Below, one piece after another: positions 16,971 to 24,267 of a stretch of DNA of 64,000 bases. How positions within the stretch are numbered: position 1 is the first letter of the stretch; every line of letters begins with the position of its first letter. Under the pieces are notes generated by a model. The model saw only the letters and a list, made by a program, of their open reading frames with translations, had not been told where the DNA came from and ran no database searches. This DNA comes from JABJAG01 sp965222215 (lineage in GTDB: Bacteria; Pseudomonadota; Alphaproteobacteria; UBA6615): assembly GCA_965222215.1 (NCBI GenBank), contig OZ244931.1, positions 1,054,001-1,118,000 of the forward strand. The letters are read 5' to 3'. The translations under genes were made by a program, and so were the position numbers.

Positions 16971-17858
16971 GTGCCAGAAATGATGACCACGCGGGAAGTG
17001 GCCGACTATCTCCGGATCAAGGAACGCAAGGTCTACGACCTCATCAAGCGGGAGGAGATTCCCTGCGCGCGCGTGTCGGGCAAGTGGCTGTTTCCGCGCG
17101 CGCTGATCGACCGCTGGATCCTCCAGAATGCGCGCGCCGGCGATTTCCCGGTCAAGCCCGTGCCACCGGTGATCGCCGGCAGTCATGATCCGCTGCTCGA
17201 ATGGGCGGTGCGCGAAAGCGGTTCGTCGCTGGCGTTCCTGTCCGACGGCAGTCTCGACGGGATGCGGCGGGTTGCCGACGGCCAGGCGGCACTGTGTGGT
17301 GCGCACCTGCGCGACCCGGACACCGGCATATACAACCTGCCCTGGGTCGAGCGCCTGCTCGTGTCGGCGGATGTGGTGGTCCTGCGCTGGGCGACGCGGA
17401 TGCAGGGGATGGTTCTGGCGTCGGGCAACCCGCTCGGCATCTCGGATGTCGAGGATCTGGGCGGTCGGGTGCGCGTCGTCCGCCGCCAGGACGGTGCGGG
17501 CAGCCGTCTGGCGCTCGATCAATTGTGTCGCGACGTCGGCCTCGACCCGGATGGGCTCGCCTATGTGGAGACGACCGCGCGCACCGAGGCCGACGTTGCG
17601 GGAATGATCGTCGACGGCAAAGCGGATGTCGGCATTGCGATCGCGGCGGTGGCAGCCATGTTCCGGCTCGACTTCGTGCCCCTGTACGAGGAGCAGTTCG
17701 ACCTGATCGTCCGGCGGCGGGAATTCTTCGAGGGGCCGGTGCAGGCGCTGCTGGAATTCACGCGTAGCTCGGCGTTCGAGGCCCGTGCCAACGAACTCGA
17801 TGGCTACGACGTCAGCGCTCTGGGATCGGTGGTCTGGAACGGGGTGTCGGCACTTTGA
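16971..17858 (+). CDS. Excisionase-type HTH regulator with periplasmic-binding-protein-like sensor domain
   Basis: A 295-residue fusion. Residues 1-50 form a MerR/excisionase-like winged helix (TTREVADYLRIKERKVYDLI, then ARVSGKWLFPRALIDRW). Residues about 65-290 resemble type-II binding proteins of molybdate-like oxyanions, with GAGSRLALDQL and ADVGIAIAAVA. This family is often found beside molybdate or tungstate genes and probably represses or activates them in response to the oxyanion. GTG at 16971 is the start: AAGGAGG lies 8 bases upstream and no ATG in this frame fits better. It is divergent from moaA, and its last 47 bp overlap the convergent gene at 17812. Confidence 0.82.
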   Translation: MPEMMTTREVADYLRIKERKVYDLIKREEIPCARVSGKWLFPRALIDRWILQNARAGDFPVKPVPPVIAGSHDPLLEWAVRESGSSLAFLSDGSLDGMRRVADGQAALCGAHLRDPDTGIYNLPWVERLLVSADVVVLRWATRMQGMVLASGNPLGISDVEDLGGRVRVVRRQDGAGSRLALDQLCRDVGLDPDGLAYVETTARTEADVAGMIVDGKADVGIAIAAVAAMFRLDFVPLYEEQFDLIVRRREFFEGPVQALLEFTRSSAFEARANELDGYDVSALGSVVWNGVSAL

Positions 17859-18912
17859 TTCCGCGCACCACGCCCAGTGGCGGCGGCGGTTCGGGGATGG
17901 CGGGTTTCACCCTTGGGCGCGGGCCGGTGCCTTCGGCCCAGTCGATGACCGAACGCTGGGCCTTCGCGATCGACTCCTCGATGGCGGCGACGTCGATCAA
18001 CGCGCGTCCGTCCTCGTTCAGGACCAGGTGCGAAGCGCGCGCCCGCTGAAAAGGCAGACGCGCGGCGGAGGGTCGTTCCAGGATATCGGCGACCACGTCG
18101 CCCAGCTGCTGCCCGATCCCGAACGGTTCGACGACCATTGCGGCCAGTGCGCCGCGGATCACGCTCTCTTCGTCGGCGGCGAACAGTCTCAGCTTGTGCT
18201 GGCCCGCGGCCGCAGCCAGGGCCTCCACCGGCGCGTCGGGCAACAGTTTCCGGTCGAGCAACAGGGCCGTGTCGTTCGGGTTCAACTCCCTGACCGTCCC
18301 GTCGATGGCATTCCGTTCGATCGAGACCGCGAGCGGTACGACGGCGATGTTGTGGCTGCGCGCGTTGGCGGTTGTTTCCTTGAGTTGCGCAGAGAGCTCC
18401 CCGCGCGCCGGGTCGACGGGGACGGCCACGGTGTTCACTTCCGGCGCCACGAGGCGGATGAGGGCGAACTGGTCGTTCTGGGTGTCGCTGTCGGCAATGC
18501 CGGTCACGGGTCGGCGGCGGTACCGGCTGTTGAGTGCGGTCGCTTCTTCGAGGGGCAGGCCCGCACCGACAACCGGAATCCGCGAGCCGGCCTCAAGTGC
18601 GGTACGGATCGACGGCGTGGTGATCGCAACGATCATGCGGGCGCCGGCTTCGTCGAATTCCCGCACCACTTGTTCGGCTTTCGAACCGTCCGCTCCCGCG
18701 TCGCGAACGTGGATCGAAATATTGCGGCCGGAAACAAGGCCGCGTTCGGCCAGCCTGTCGCGCATCCCGTCGACAATCGCCTGGATATCCGCGCTGAACG
18801 CGATGGAAGTGACGCCGATCAGGGGCGCTTCGTCGGTCTGGGCGCGCCCGCTCCCGCTTGCGGCGAGCAACGCAAGCGTGAAGACAGCGAGCAGGTGGGA
18901 CAGACGCGTCAT
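17812..18912 (-). CDS. ABC transporter substrate-binding-like protein (TrpX/YtqA-type family)
   Basis: A 366-residue exported protein: signal peptide MTRLSHLLAVFTLALLAASG with cleavage near GRAQ, then two Rossmann-like lobes typical of the ABC_sub_bind family (VDGMRDRLAERGLVSGRNIS, IRTALEAGSRIPVVGAG). The C-terminal tail is proline-rich. No permease or ATPase gene accompanies it, so it may be an orphan binding protein or a sensor. Family members bind amino acids or aromatic compounds; the ligand is unknown. Its 3' end overlaps the regulator gene by 47 bp in convergent orientation. Confidence 0.8.
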   Translation of the reverse strand: MTRLSHLLAVFTLALLAASGSGRAQTDEAPLIGVTSIAFSADIQAIVDGMRDRLAERGLVSGRNISIHVRDAGADGSKAEQVVREFDEAGARMIVAITTPSIRTALEAGSRIPVVGAGLPLEEATALNSRYRRRPVTGIADSDTQNDQFALIRLVAPEVNTVAVPVDPARGELSAQLKETTANARSHNIAVVPLAVSIERNAIDGTVRELNPNDTALLLDRKLLPDAPVEALAAAAGQHKLRLFAADEESVIRGALAAMVVEPFGIGQQLGDVVADILERPSAARLPFQRARASHLVLNEDGRALIDVAAIEESIAKAQRSVIDWAEGTGPRPRVKPAIPEPPPPLGVVRGIKVPTPRSRPPIPER

Positions 18913-18954
18913 GTCCTGGCCGGGGCATCGTGAACGGGTGTGCGAGCGTGACGC

Positions 18955-18996
18955 GACGCACCGGGCGCGTCAATCGCGCCTTCGCGCCGGTGCGTC
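18955..18996 (-). terminator. Strong inverted repeat after tupA
   Basis: A 10-bp perfect stem, GACGCACCGG against CCGGTGCGTC, flanks an inner GCGCG-rich hairpin. It begins at the tupA stop codon and lies before the start of the next minus-strand gene. There is no clear U-run, so it may terminate weakly or protect the transcript end. Confidence 0.5.
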
Positions 18997-19936
18997 AGGG
19001 CGCCTCGGCGTTGGGGAAGAACAAGGGCTGACCGTCGACGGTGAAAGCGGCAATGGCTGCCTGTCCCCGCGGGCCGGTGAGCCATTCGATCAGCATCTCC
19101 GCTTCGCGCGCGCGGATATGCGGGTGGCGTTCGGGACTGACCAGCAGCGCGCCATACGGATTGAACAGCGGCGGGTCGCCTTCGAGCAGGATCTCGTGGC
19201 CACTCCGGTTGCGGAAGCTCAACCAGGTGCCGCGGTCGGTCAGCGTGTAGGCGCCCAGTCCCGACGCGATGTTCAGGGTCGCGCCCATGCCGGAACCCGA
19301 TTCCTTGTACCAGCCGCCCGACGACGAAGCCGGGTCGGTGCCGCTCATCCCCCACAGCCGGAGCTCGGCCTTGTGGGTGCCGCTGTCGTCGCCGCGCGAG
19401 ACGAAGTCGGCCCCGGTGGCGGCGATCCGTGCAAGCGCGGCCGGTGCGGCGGTCATGCCCCGGATACCGGCCGGGTCGTCACGCGGCCCGACGATGACAA
19501 AGTCGTTGAACATCACGTCGCGCCGGTAGGTGCCGTAGCCGGCTTCGACGAACGCGTCCTCGTCGGGGCGCGAATGGACCAGCAGCACGTCGGCGTCGCC
19601 CTGGCGCCCCAGGTTCAGGGCCGCGCCGGTGCCCACGGCGACCACGCGCACCGGGATGCCGGTGTCCTCGGTGAAGCGCGGCAGGATCTCGCCGAGCAGG
19701 CCGGAATTCTCGGTCGACGTGGTCGACGCCAGTGTGAGCGGGCCGGGCTGGGCGGACACGCCGCCAGCAGCGAATAGTGACACTGCAAGGGCGAGCGCGA
19801 ACTTCCAACTTGGGAAGGGTCGAGGCTTTTTTTCCTCGTCATTGCGAGGAGTAGTGCGACGAAGCAATCCAGAGCCGACACGCCCGCTCTGGATTGCTTC
19901 GCTTCGCTCGCAATGACGGCGTGTGAGCTTCACCAC
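18995..19936 (-). CDS. tupA: Tungstate-binding protein of the TupABC transporter
   Basis: The mature part carries TupA hallmarks: LASTTSTENSGLLGEILPRF, VAVGTGAALNLGRQGDADVL, LVHSRPDEDAF and MFNDFVIVGP, the residues that bind tungstate or molybdate with strong preference for tungstate. It delivers the oxyanion to TupB. The start is odd. Two adjacent GTG codons (19936, 19933) follow a GGGAGA ribosome site, the second overlapping the tupC stop as GTGA. From there about 30 N-terminal residues are encoded by a palindromic repeat before a normal signal peptide core (KFALALAVSLFAAGGVSA). It is the last gene of the order B-C-A; other tup loci usually begin with A. Confidence 0.9.
   Translation of the reverse strand: MVKLTRRHCERSEAIQSGRVGSGLLRRTTPRNDEEKKPRPFPSWKFALALAVSLFAAGGVSAQPGPLTLASTTSTENSGLLGEILPRFTEDTGIPVRVVAVGTGAALNLGRQGDADVLLVHSRPDEDAFVEAGYGTYRRDVMFNDFVIVGPRDDPAGIRGMTAAPAALARIAATGADFVSRGDDSGTHKAELRLWGMSGTDPASSSGGWYKESGSGMGATLNIASGLGAYTLTDRGTWLSFRNRSGHEILLEGDPPLFNPYGALLVSPERHPHIRAREAEMLIEWLTGPRGQAAIAAFTVDGQPLFFPNAEAP
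19838..19917. repeat. Family A palindromic repeat (copy 4) inside the 5' end of tupA
   Basis: It begins GTCATTGCGAGGAG and ends GCTCGCAATGAC, with the inner pair AAGCAATCCAGAG and CTCTGGATTGCTT. Unlike the other copies it lies within an open reading frame: read on the minus strand it supplies residues including HCERSEAIQS and TTPRNDEE to the TupA N-terminal region. It contains no stop codon in that frame. Confidence 0.88.
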
Positions 19937-20658
19937 AGCAGTTCTCCCGCGATGAAGGCGCGGGCCTCGCCGGTGCGTGGTGTGTCGAAGAAGGCGTCGG
20001 CGGCACCGAATTCGACAACCCGGCCCTTGTTGAGAAACAAAATGTCGTCGGCAATCCGCCGTGCCTGGCCCAGGTCGTGGGTGGACATGACGACCTTGGT
20101 CCCGGCGGCGTGAAATCCCCCGATCAGGGTTTCCACGGCCCGGGTGGCGGCGGGGTCGAGGCTCGCCGTGGGTTCGTCGAGGAACAGGACCTCCGGTTCG
20201 GTGGCCCAGGCGCGCGCCAGCGCGAGGCGCTGCTGTTCGCCGCCGGACATCAGCCGCGCCGGGCGGCCGGCAAGGTTCGACAGCCCGGCCATCGCCAGCG
20301 CTGCCCGGGCGCGTTCGCGGCGTTCGGCTTTTGGGATCCCCCGCACCTTCAGGGCATGGGTGAGGTTGGCCAGCGCCGAACGCCGGAGCATCACCGGGCG
20401 CTGGAACACCATCGCCTGCTTGCGGATCGGACGCTCCCGCGTGCCCGCGCCGTGCCAGACGATCTCGCCGGCGGTCGGGTGAAGGAGGCCGTGGGCGAGT
20501 CGCAGCAGCAGGCTCTTGCCGGCGCCGTTGGGGCCGAGGATCACGGTCCGCCGGCCGGCGCGCAGCGTGAGGTCGATGTCGTGGAGCAGGCGCGTGCCGT
20601 CCACCTCGTAGACGACGCGCCGGAACTCCAGCGGCAGGATGGATTGCGGCGCGCTCAT
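19930..20658 (-). CDS. tupC: Tungstate ABC transporter ATP-binding protein
   Basis: A 242-residue ABC ATPase with Walker A LGPNGAGKSLLLRLAHG (about 38-54), Q-loop in KQAMVFQRPVM, signature LMSGGEQQRLALARA (about 138-152), Walker B EVLFLDEPTAS and switch His in STHDLGQA. It powers import of tungstate with the adjacent permease, 24 bp upstream. Its stop overlaps the tupA GTG start. The substrate is assigned from the neighbouring TupA. Confidence 0.92.
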   Translation of the reverse strand: MSAPQSILPLEFRRVVYEVDGTRLLHDIDLTLRAGRRTVILGPNGAGKSLLLRLAHGLLHPTAGEIVWHGAGTRERPIRKQAMVFQRPVMLRRSALANLTHALKVRGIPKAERRERARAALAMAGLSNLAGRPARLMSGGEQQRLALARAWATEPEVLFLDEPTASLDPAATRAVETLIGGFHAAGTKVVMSTHDLGQARRIADDILFLNKGRVVEFGAADAFFDTPRTGEARAFIAGELLW

Positions 20659-20682
20659 GATCCTCTGCTCATGGCCTTCTGC

Positions 20683-21393
20683 TCATGCGAGTGCCGCTTT
20701 CCGGCCCGCCCAGCCGTTCGTGAGTTCGACGATGAGATTGACGACGAGCGCGATGGTCAGCAGCACGAAACCGAGCGCGAGCGCGGCGGCGAGGTTGCCC
20801 TTGGATGTCTCCAGCGCGATGGCTGTGGTCATCACCCGGGTGGCGTGGTCGATGTTGCCGCCGACGATCATCACCGCGCCGACCTCGGCGATGGCGCGGC
20901 CGAACCCGGCCAGCACCGCCGTCGCCAGCGAGAAGCGCGCGTCATAGATGAGCGTGCCCAGCCGCGCGCCCGGGCTCGCGTCGAGGGAGCGCAGGTGCTC
21001 GCCGTACTCGCGCCACAGGTCGGCGACGATCTGCCGGGTCAGCGCCGCGATGATCGGGGTGACCAGCAGCGCCTGGGCGATGATCATCGCCGTTGGCGTG
21101 AACAGCAGGCCGAGCACGCCCAGCGGTCCCGAGCGCGACAGCATCAGGAAGACCAAAAGCCCGACCACCACCGGCGGCAGGCCCATGAATGTGTTGAGCA
21201 ACAGCGACACCGCGCCCCGACCGGGAAACCTGAACAGCGCCACCGCCGCGCCGAGCGGAAACCCGATCACGCAGGCAATCGCCACGGCCGTCAGGCTGAC
21301 GCGCAACGACAGCCCGATAATTTCGAGCAGGTCGGCATCGAACCCGGCGAGCAGCGCGCCTGCCTGGATGGTGGCTTCGGTGAGGGTGTTCAT
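20683..21393 (-). CDS. tupB: Tungstate ABC transporter permease
   Basis: A 236-residue membrane protein with five to six hydrophobic segments and a binding-protein-dependent permease EAA-like loop around LRSLDASPGARLGTLIYDAR (about 131-150), where TupC docks. FGRAIAEVGAVMIVGGNI follows and is characteristic of TupB/ModB/CysU permeases. It is the first gene of the tupBCA unit, so the promoter should lie in the AT-rich stretch upstream of 21393. Confidence 0.92.
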   Translation of the reverse strand: MNTLTEATIQAGALLAGFDADLLEIIGLSLRVSLTAVAIACVIGFPLGAAVALFRFPGRGAVSLLLNTFMGLPPVVVGLLVFLMLSRSGPLGVLGLLFTPTAMIIAQALLVTPIIAALTRQIVADLWREYGEHLRSLDASPGARLGTLIYDARFSLATAVLAGFGRAIAEVGAVMIVGGNIDHATRVMTTAIALETSKGNLAAALALGFVLLTIALVVNLIVELTNGWAGRKAALA

Positions 21394-21416
21394 TTTTATG
21401 TTTTAACACGCAAAAA

Positions 21417-21456
21417 TTACATATCTATCTGATAACGCGAGGGAAACATACTATGT
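21417..21456. promoter_or_regulatory. Candidate operator region upstream of tupB
   Basis: The 93 bp between tupB and the next repeat is unusually AT-rich. It contains an interrupted inverted repeat with TATC and GATA half-sites (21417-21437), which on the minus strand opens CGTTATC and so loosely recalls ModE half-sites. It also holds the perfect palindrome ACATACTATGT (21446-21456). Both fit an oxyanion-responsive control region for tupBCA. No consensus -35/-10 pair is certain. Confidence 0.35.
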
Positions 21457-21486
21457 GGCCGTATGAACAGACATGTCCAGATTTAA

Positions 21487-21612
21487 CCCTCTCCTCCTTG
21501 GGAGGAGAGGGTGGCGCGCGGTTGCGCGCCGGGTGAGGTGGGTGCCCGGGACGGTTGTTGCGAACCCCACCTCACCCCGACCCTCTCCGCCCCCATGGGG
21601 CAGAGAGGGAGA
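21487..21612. repeat. Long palindromic repeat, family C
   Basis: A 126-bp element. It starts with the hairpin CCCTCTCCTCC...GGAGAGGG, has an inner GCGCGCGGTTGCGCGC hairpin, and contains the inverted pair GTGAGGTGGG and CCCACCTCAC. It ends with CCCTCTCC and AGAGAGGGAG. It separates tupB from fdhD. This general sequence type is dispersed in many proteobacterial genomes and usually sits between genes. Confidence 0.75.
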
Positions 21613-21652
21613 ATGGTTTGCGCGCGCCCCCGCCTGTTCTACGCTCCGGCCC

Positions 21653-22510
21653 ATGTCCGACACGATCTCGCCCGACCCCGACGACCCGCGGCTGACCGAG
21701 CCGGTGACCGGCATCGACCAGGACGGCGACCCGGTGGAATCGCGGGTCGTGGTCGAGCGGCCGCTGACGCTGTTCCTGAACGGGCAGGAGATCGTGACGA
21801 TGATGACCATTGGCGACCGGCCGGACTGGCTCGCCGTCGGCTATCTCGCCAACCAGAATATGCTGCTGCCCGATGACGTGATCACCGGTGTCGACCATGA
21901 CGACGACCTCGGGGTGGTCGTGGTGCGCACGGACCGGGAGACCGACTACGAGGCCCGGCTGAAGAAAAAGACGCTGACCAGCGGCTGCGCCCAGGGCACG
22001 GTGTTCGGCGACCTGATGGAATCGCTGGAAGGGGTAACGCTGAACCCCGATGCGCGGCTGCGCACCTCGTGGCTCTACGCGCTGACCAAGAAAATCAACA
22101 CAACGCCGAGCCTGTATCTCGCCGCCGGCGCGATTCACGGCTGCGTGCTGTGCGAGGGCGACCGCCCGCTGGTCTACATGGAGGATGTCGGCCGCCACAA
22201 CGCCGTCGACAAGATCGCCGGCTACATGCGCCTGAACGCCATCGCCGCCGACGACAAGATTTTCTACACGACGGGGCGGCTGACCTCGGAAATGGTCATC
22301 AAGACCGTCCACATGGGCATTCCCATCCTGGTCTCGCGCTCCGGCTTCACCGCCTGGGGTGTCGAGCTGGCCCGCGAGGCGGGCCTGACCCTCATCGGCC
22401 GCGCCCGCGGCAGGCGCTTCCTGGCGCTGGCGGGCGAGGACCGGATCGTCTTCGACGCGGATGCAGGGGAGAATACGCCGCCCGACGTGGCGCGGAAGGG
22501 CGCGGCTTGA
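21653..22510 (+). CDS. fdhD: Formate dehydrogenase accessory sulfurtransferase
   Basis: A 285-residue FdhD: ERPLTLFLNGQEIVTMM near the N-terminus, VGYLANQNMLL, the active-site segment LTSGCAQGT (Cys near residue 108), AGAIHGCVLCEGDRP, DVGRHNAVDKIAGYM and TTGRLTSEMVIK. FdhD moves sulfur from IscS to the molybdenum or tungsten cofactor before insertion into formate dehydrogenase. E. coli FdhD has a CxxC pair at the mobile loop; here only the first cysteine is present. It is translated into the next gene with TGATG overlap. Confidence 0.94.
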   Translation: MSDTISPDPDDPRLTEPVTGIDQDGDPVESRVVVERPLTLFLNGQEIVTMMTIGDRPDWLAVGYLANQNMLLPDDVITGVDHDDDLGVVVVRTDRETDYEARLKKKTLTSGCAQGTVFGDLMESLEGVTLNPDARLRTSWLYALTKKINTTPSLYLAAGAIHGCVLCEGDRPLVYMEDVGRHNAVDKIAGYMRLNAIAADDKIFYTTGRLTSEMVIKTVHMGIPILVSRSGFTAWGVELAREAGLTLIGRARGRRFLALAGEDRIVFDADAGENTPPDVARKGAA

Positions 22511-23100
22511 TGGACGGACAAGAGTCCAAAGTTCCGAGATCGGATTCTCAGTCTCGGCGGTCCTACGAACCCCGACAGCCATTCTGGATCTGGCTTCTTA
22601 TTGGATGGATAGCGACGTCGGTCGTCTCAGGCGCGGGAATTGTACTTTGGCAGTTTGACGTTTCGTCGCTGCGTATGGATCGTGCTTGGCAGCTTTTGGC
22701 TTTCGCGTTCCAGGTAAATGCATGGCATCTGGCATTGCTGTTTCTATGGCCGGGACTGCGAACGAAGAAGTGGGATGACCGCGAAGCGCCGTTTTGGCGA
22801 TTTCTGATTCTGTTTCCGCTGCCACCGTTGTTGGTCTTGTTCACACAACCTTTGTTCGGTCCGATTTTTGAATTGGGTTGGCGTGCAGTTTATGTGCTCC
22901 CCGGCCCGCTGGAACTGATCCATGAAGGCGCTGGATTGCAGCTTTATTTCGGCCTTGCCCTGCCCGTGATATTGGGTGCCGGATTTTTCAATGCGCTCAT
23001 GGCAAGCTTGGTGTTTGTTCATTTGTTTCTAGAGAAGGTCGAGCTGAATGATTTCGGCATTGAAGTAGGCGAAGACGTGAGCCGGAAGGGCGGGGTTTGA
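22510..23100 (+). CDS. Small integral membrane protein of unknown function, AT-richer than neighbours
   Basis: A 196-residue protein with four hydrophobic segments, near residues 26-47 (FWIWLLIGWIATSVVSGAGI), 62-83, 98-115 and 135-165, and a charged N-terminus. No motif is recognised. It is locked between fdhD (TGATG overlap) and mobA (TTGA overlap), so it should be co-translated with two cofactor genes. Its codon use is visibly different: many TTT, TTG, GAA and CAG codons, against the GC-ending codons of both neighbours. This suggests a recent arrival or relaxed selection. A role in formate or cofactor metabolism is only inferred from position. Confidence 0.75.
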   Translation: MDGQESKVPRSDSQSRRSYEPRQPFWIWLLIGWIATSVVSGAGIVLWQFDVSSLRMDRAWQLLAFAFQVNAWHLALLFLWPGLRTKKWDDREAPFWRFLILFPLPPLLVLFTQPLFGPIFELGWRAVYVLPGPLELIHEGAGLQLYFGLALPVILGAGFFNALMASLVFVHLFLEKVELNDFGIEVGEDVSRKGGV

Positions 23101-23735
23101 ACATCCTCGGCGTCATCCTCGCGGGCGGGCAGGCGCGTCGGCTGGGCGGGGGCGACAAGGCGCTGAAGGAGCTCGGCGGCCGACCTCTGCTATCGCATGC
23201 CATTGAGCGGCTCGCGCCGCAGGTCCCGGACATCGTCATCAACGCCAACGGCGACCCGGCGCGGTTCGATGCGTTCCGCAAACCCGTTGTCGCCGACACG
23301 GTCGAGGGATTCGCCGGGCCGCTCGCGGGTGTGCTCGCGGGCATGGAGTGGGCGACGGTGAACGCGCCCGAACACGCGTGGATCGTCACCATTGCGACGG
23401 ACGCGCCGTTCTTTCCCGACGATCTCGTGGCGCGGCTCTCGGATGCCGTCGCGAACGACGCCGCCGACATGGCCTGTGCCGAATCGGACGGGCGCGCGCA
23501 TCCCGTCTTCGGGCTATGGCCGGTGCGTCTCGCGGGTGATCTGCGGCGCGCGCTGGTCGATGAGGACGTCCGCAAGGTGGATGCGTGGACCGGCCGCTAT
23601 AACCTCGCACGGGTGCCGTTTCCGGCGTATTCCGTGGATCCGTTTTTCAATATCAACCGGCCGGAAGACATGGCCGAGGCCGAAGTGCATTTCACATCTG
23701 CGAAGCCGGGCGACGAAGGTCCGAATGTGAATTGA
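23097..23735 (+). CDS. mobA: Molybdenum cofactor guanylyltransferase
   Basis: A 212-residue nucleotidyltransferase with the N-terminal GTP-binding loop VILAGGQARRLGGGDKALKE (residues about 6-25) and later IATDAPFFPDDLV and FNINRPEDMA. It joins GMP to molybdopterin, giving the bis-MGD form that formate dehydrogenases use. The start is a TTG at 23097 overlapping the previous stop as TTGA; GGAAGGG lies upstream and the family N-terminus follows immediately. The sequence LGGGDK has the usual lysine. Confidence 0.93.
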   Translation: MNILGVILAGGQARRLGGGDKALKELGGRPLLSHAIERLAPQVPDIVINANGDPARFDAFRKPVVADTVEGFAGPLAGVLAGMEWATVNAPEHAWIVTIATDAPFFPDDLVARLSDAVANDAADMACAESDGRAHPVFGLWPVRLAGDLRRALVDEDVRKVDAWTGRYNLARVPFPAYSVDPFFNINRPEDMAEAEVHFTSAKPGDEGPNVN

Positions 23736-23756
23736 CTCTTGGTGCAAGAGTCACTT

Positions 23757-23990
23757 AAATCCGCGTCCAATTGGCGACGGGGATAACCCCGCGCCGCACA
23801 CCGGCCGCACACGAGTATGTTTCCTGGCGGTGTGTCTTACGGCCCGAGGGAGGGGAGGAGAGTGGAGCAAAGTCGGGTGCGCGTTCGCGCGGACCCAGCG
23901 GGAAAGGGGGGAACAAAAACCTGCCCGTGGAAAGTGCTCTGTCTTGGATCTGAGGGGACCGGTTGCGGATTTCGCACCGGCCCTTTTTCT
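23757..23990 (+). ncRNA. Candidate structured RNA or 3' UTR ending in an intrinsic terminator
   Basis: Between mobA and the repeat cluster, no convincing protein gene exists. The stretch holds a GGGG-ATAA-CCCC hairpin (23779-23790), an inverted GGTGTG/CACACC pair, a GTGCGCGTTCGCGCGGAC hairpin near 23878, and the terminator described separately. It could be an independent small RNA or the mobA 3' untranslated region. I compared it by memory with RNase P, SRP, 6S and tmRNA signatures and none fit. Confidence 0.35.
23955..23990 (+). terminator. Intrinsic terminator
   Basis: GGG-CCGG-TGCG pairs with CGCA-CCGG-CCC across a GATTT loop, with single bulges at 23958 and 23963, followed by CTTTTTCTTT. 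It ends transcription running rightwards from mobA or from a small RNA in between. Confidence 0.75.
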
Positions 23991-24047
23991 TTGCGCGGTT
24001 GGTCGGAGTTTCGAAGGTGCGGTTGATGCGCTCCGAAAACTCCATTC

Positions 24048-24137
24048 GTCACTCCCGCGAAGGCGGGAGTCCATTCACGCCGATGCCTGCCCGGGCGAAC
24101 GCCTGAGCCAATGGATTCCTGGCTTCGCAGGAATGAC
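24048..24137. repeat. Interspersed palindromic repeat, family B (copy 1)
   Basis: Opens GTCACTCCCGCGAAGGCGGGAGTCCA and closes with TGGATTCC...GCAGGAATGAC in inverse. A second member is at 29486. It lies 39 bp from a family A copy, so this gap is a repeat cluster. Confidence 0.8.
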
Positions 24138-24176
24138 GAGTTGTCTTTCGGTTTGCTTTGAACGCACCTCAAACCT

Positions 24177-24261
24177 GTCATTGCGAGCCGCCGGCGAAGC
24201 CACGCAGAGCGGGCTTGCCCTGGCGTCTGGATTGCCGCGTCGCTTCGCGCCTCGCAATGAC
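24177..24261. repeat. Interspersed palindromic repeat, family A (copy 5)
   Basis: Ends GTCATTGCGAGCC and CCTCGCAATGAC match the other family A copies; the middle is diverged (CACGCAGAGC and GTCTGGATTGCC). It ends 6 bp before the stop codon of the first cupin gene. Confidence 0.85.
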
Positions 24262-24267
24262 GACAGG

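Noticed and set aside
22069..22509. Upstream extension of the fdhD-mobA membrane gene over fdhD
   Set aside because: Sequence is antagonistic to fdhD in another frame; the ATG at 22510 with TGATG overlap is adequate.
23757..23990. RNase P, SRP, 6S or tmRNA
   Set aside because: None of the characteristic conserved blocks known to me (GAGGAAAGTCCGG, GGAAGGAAGCA and others) is present on either strand.
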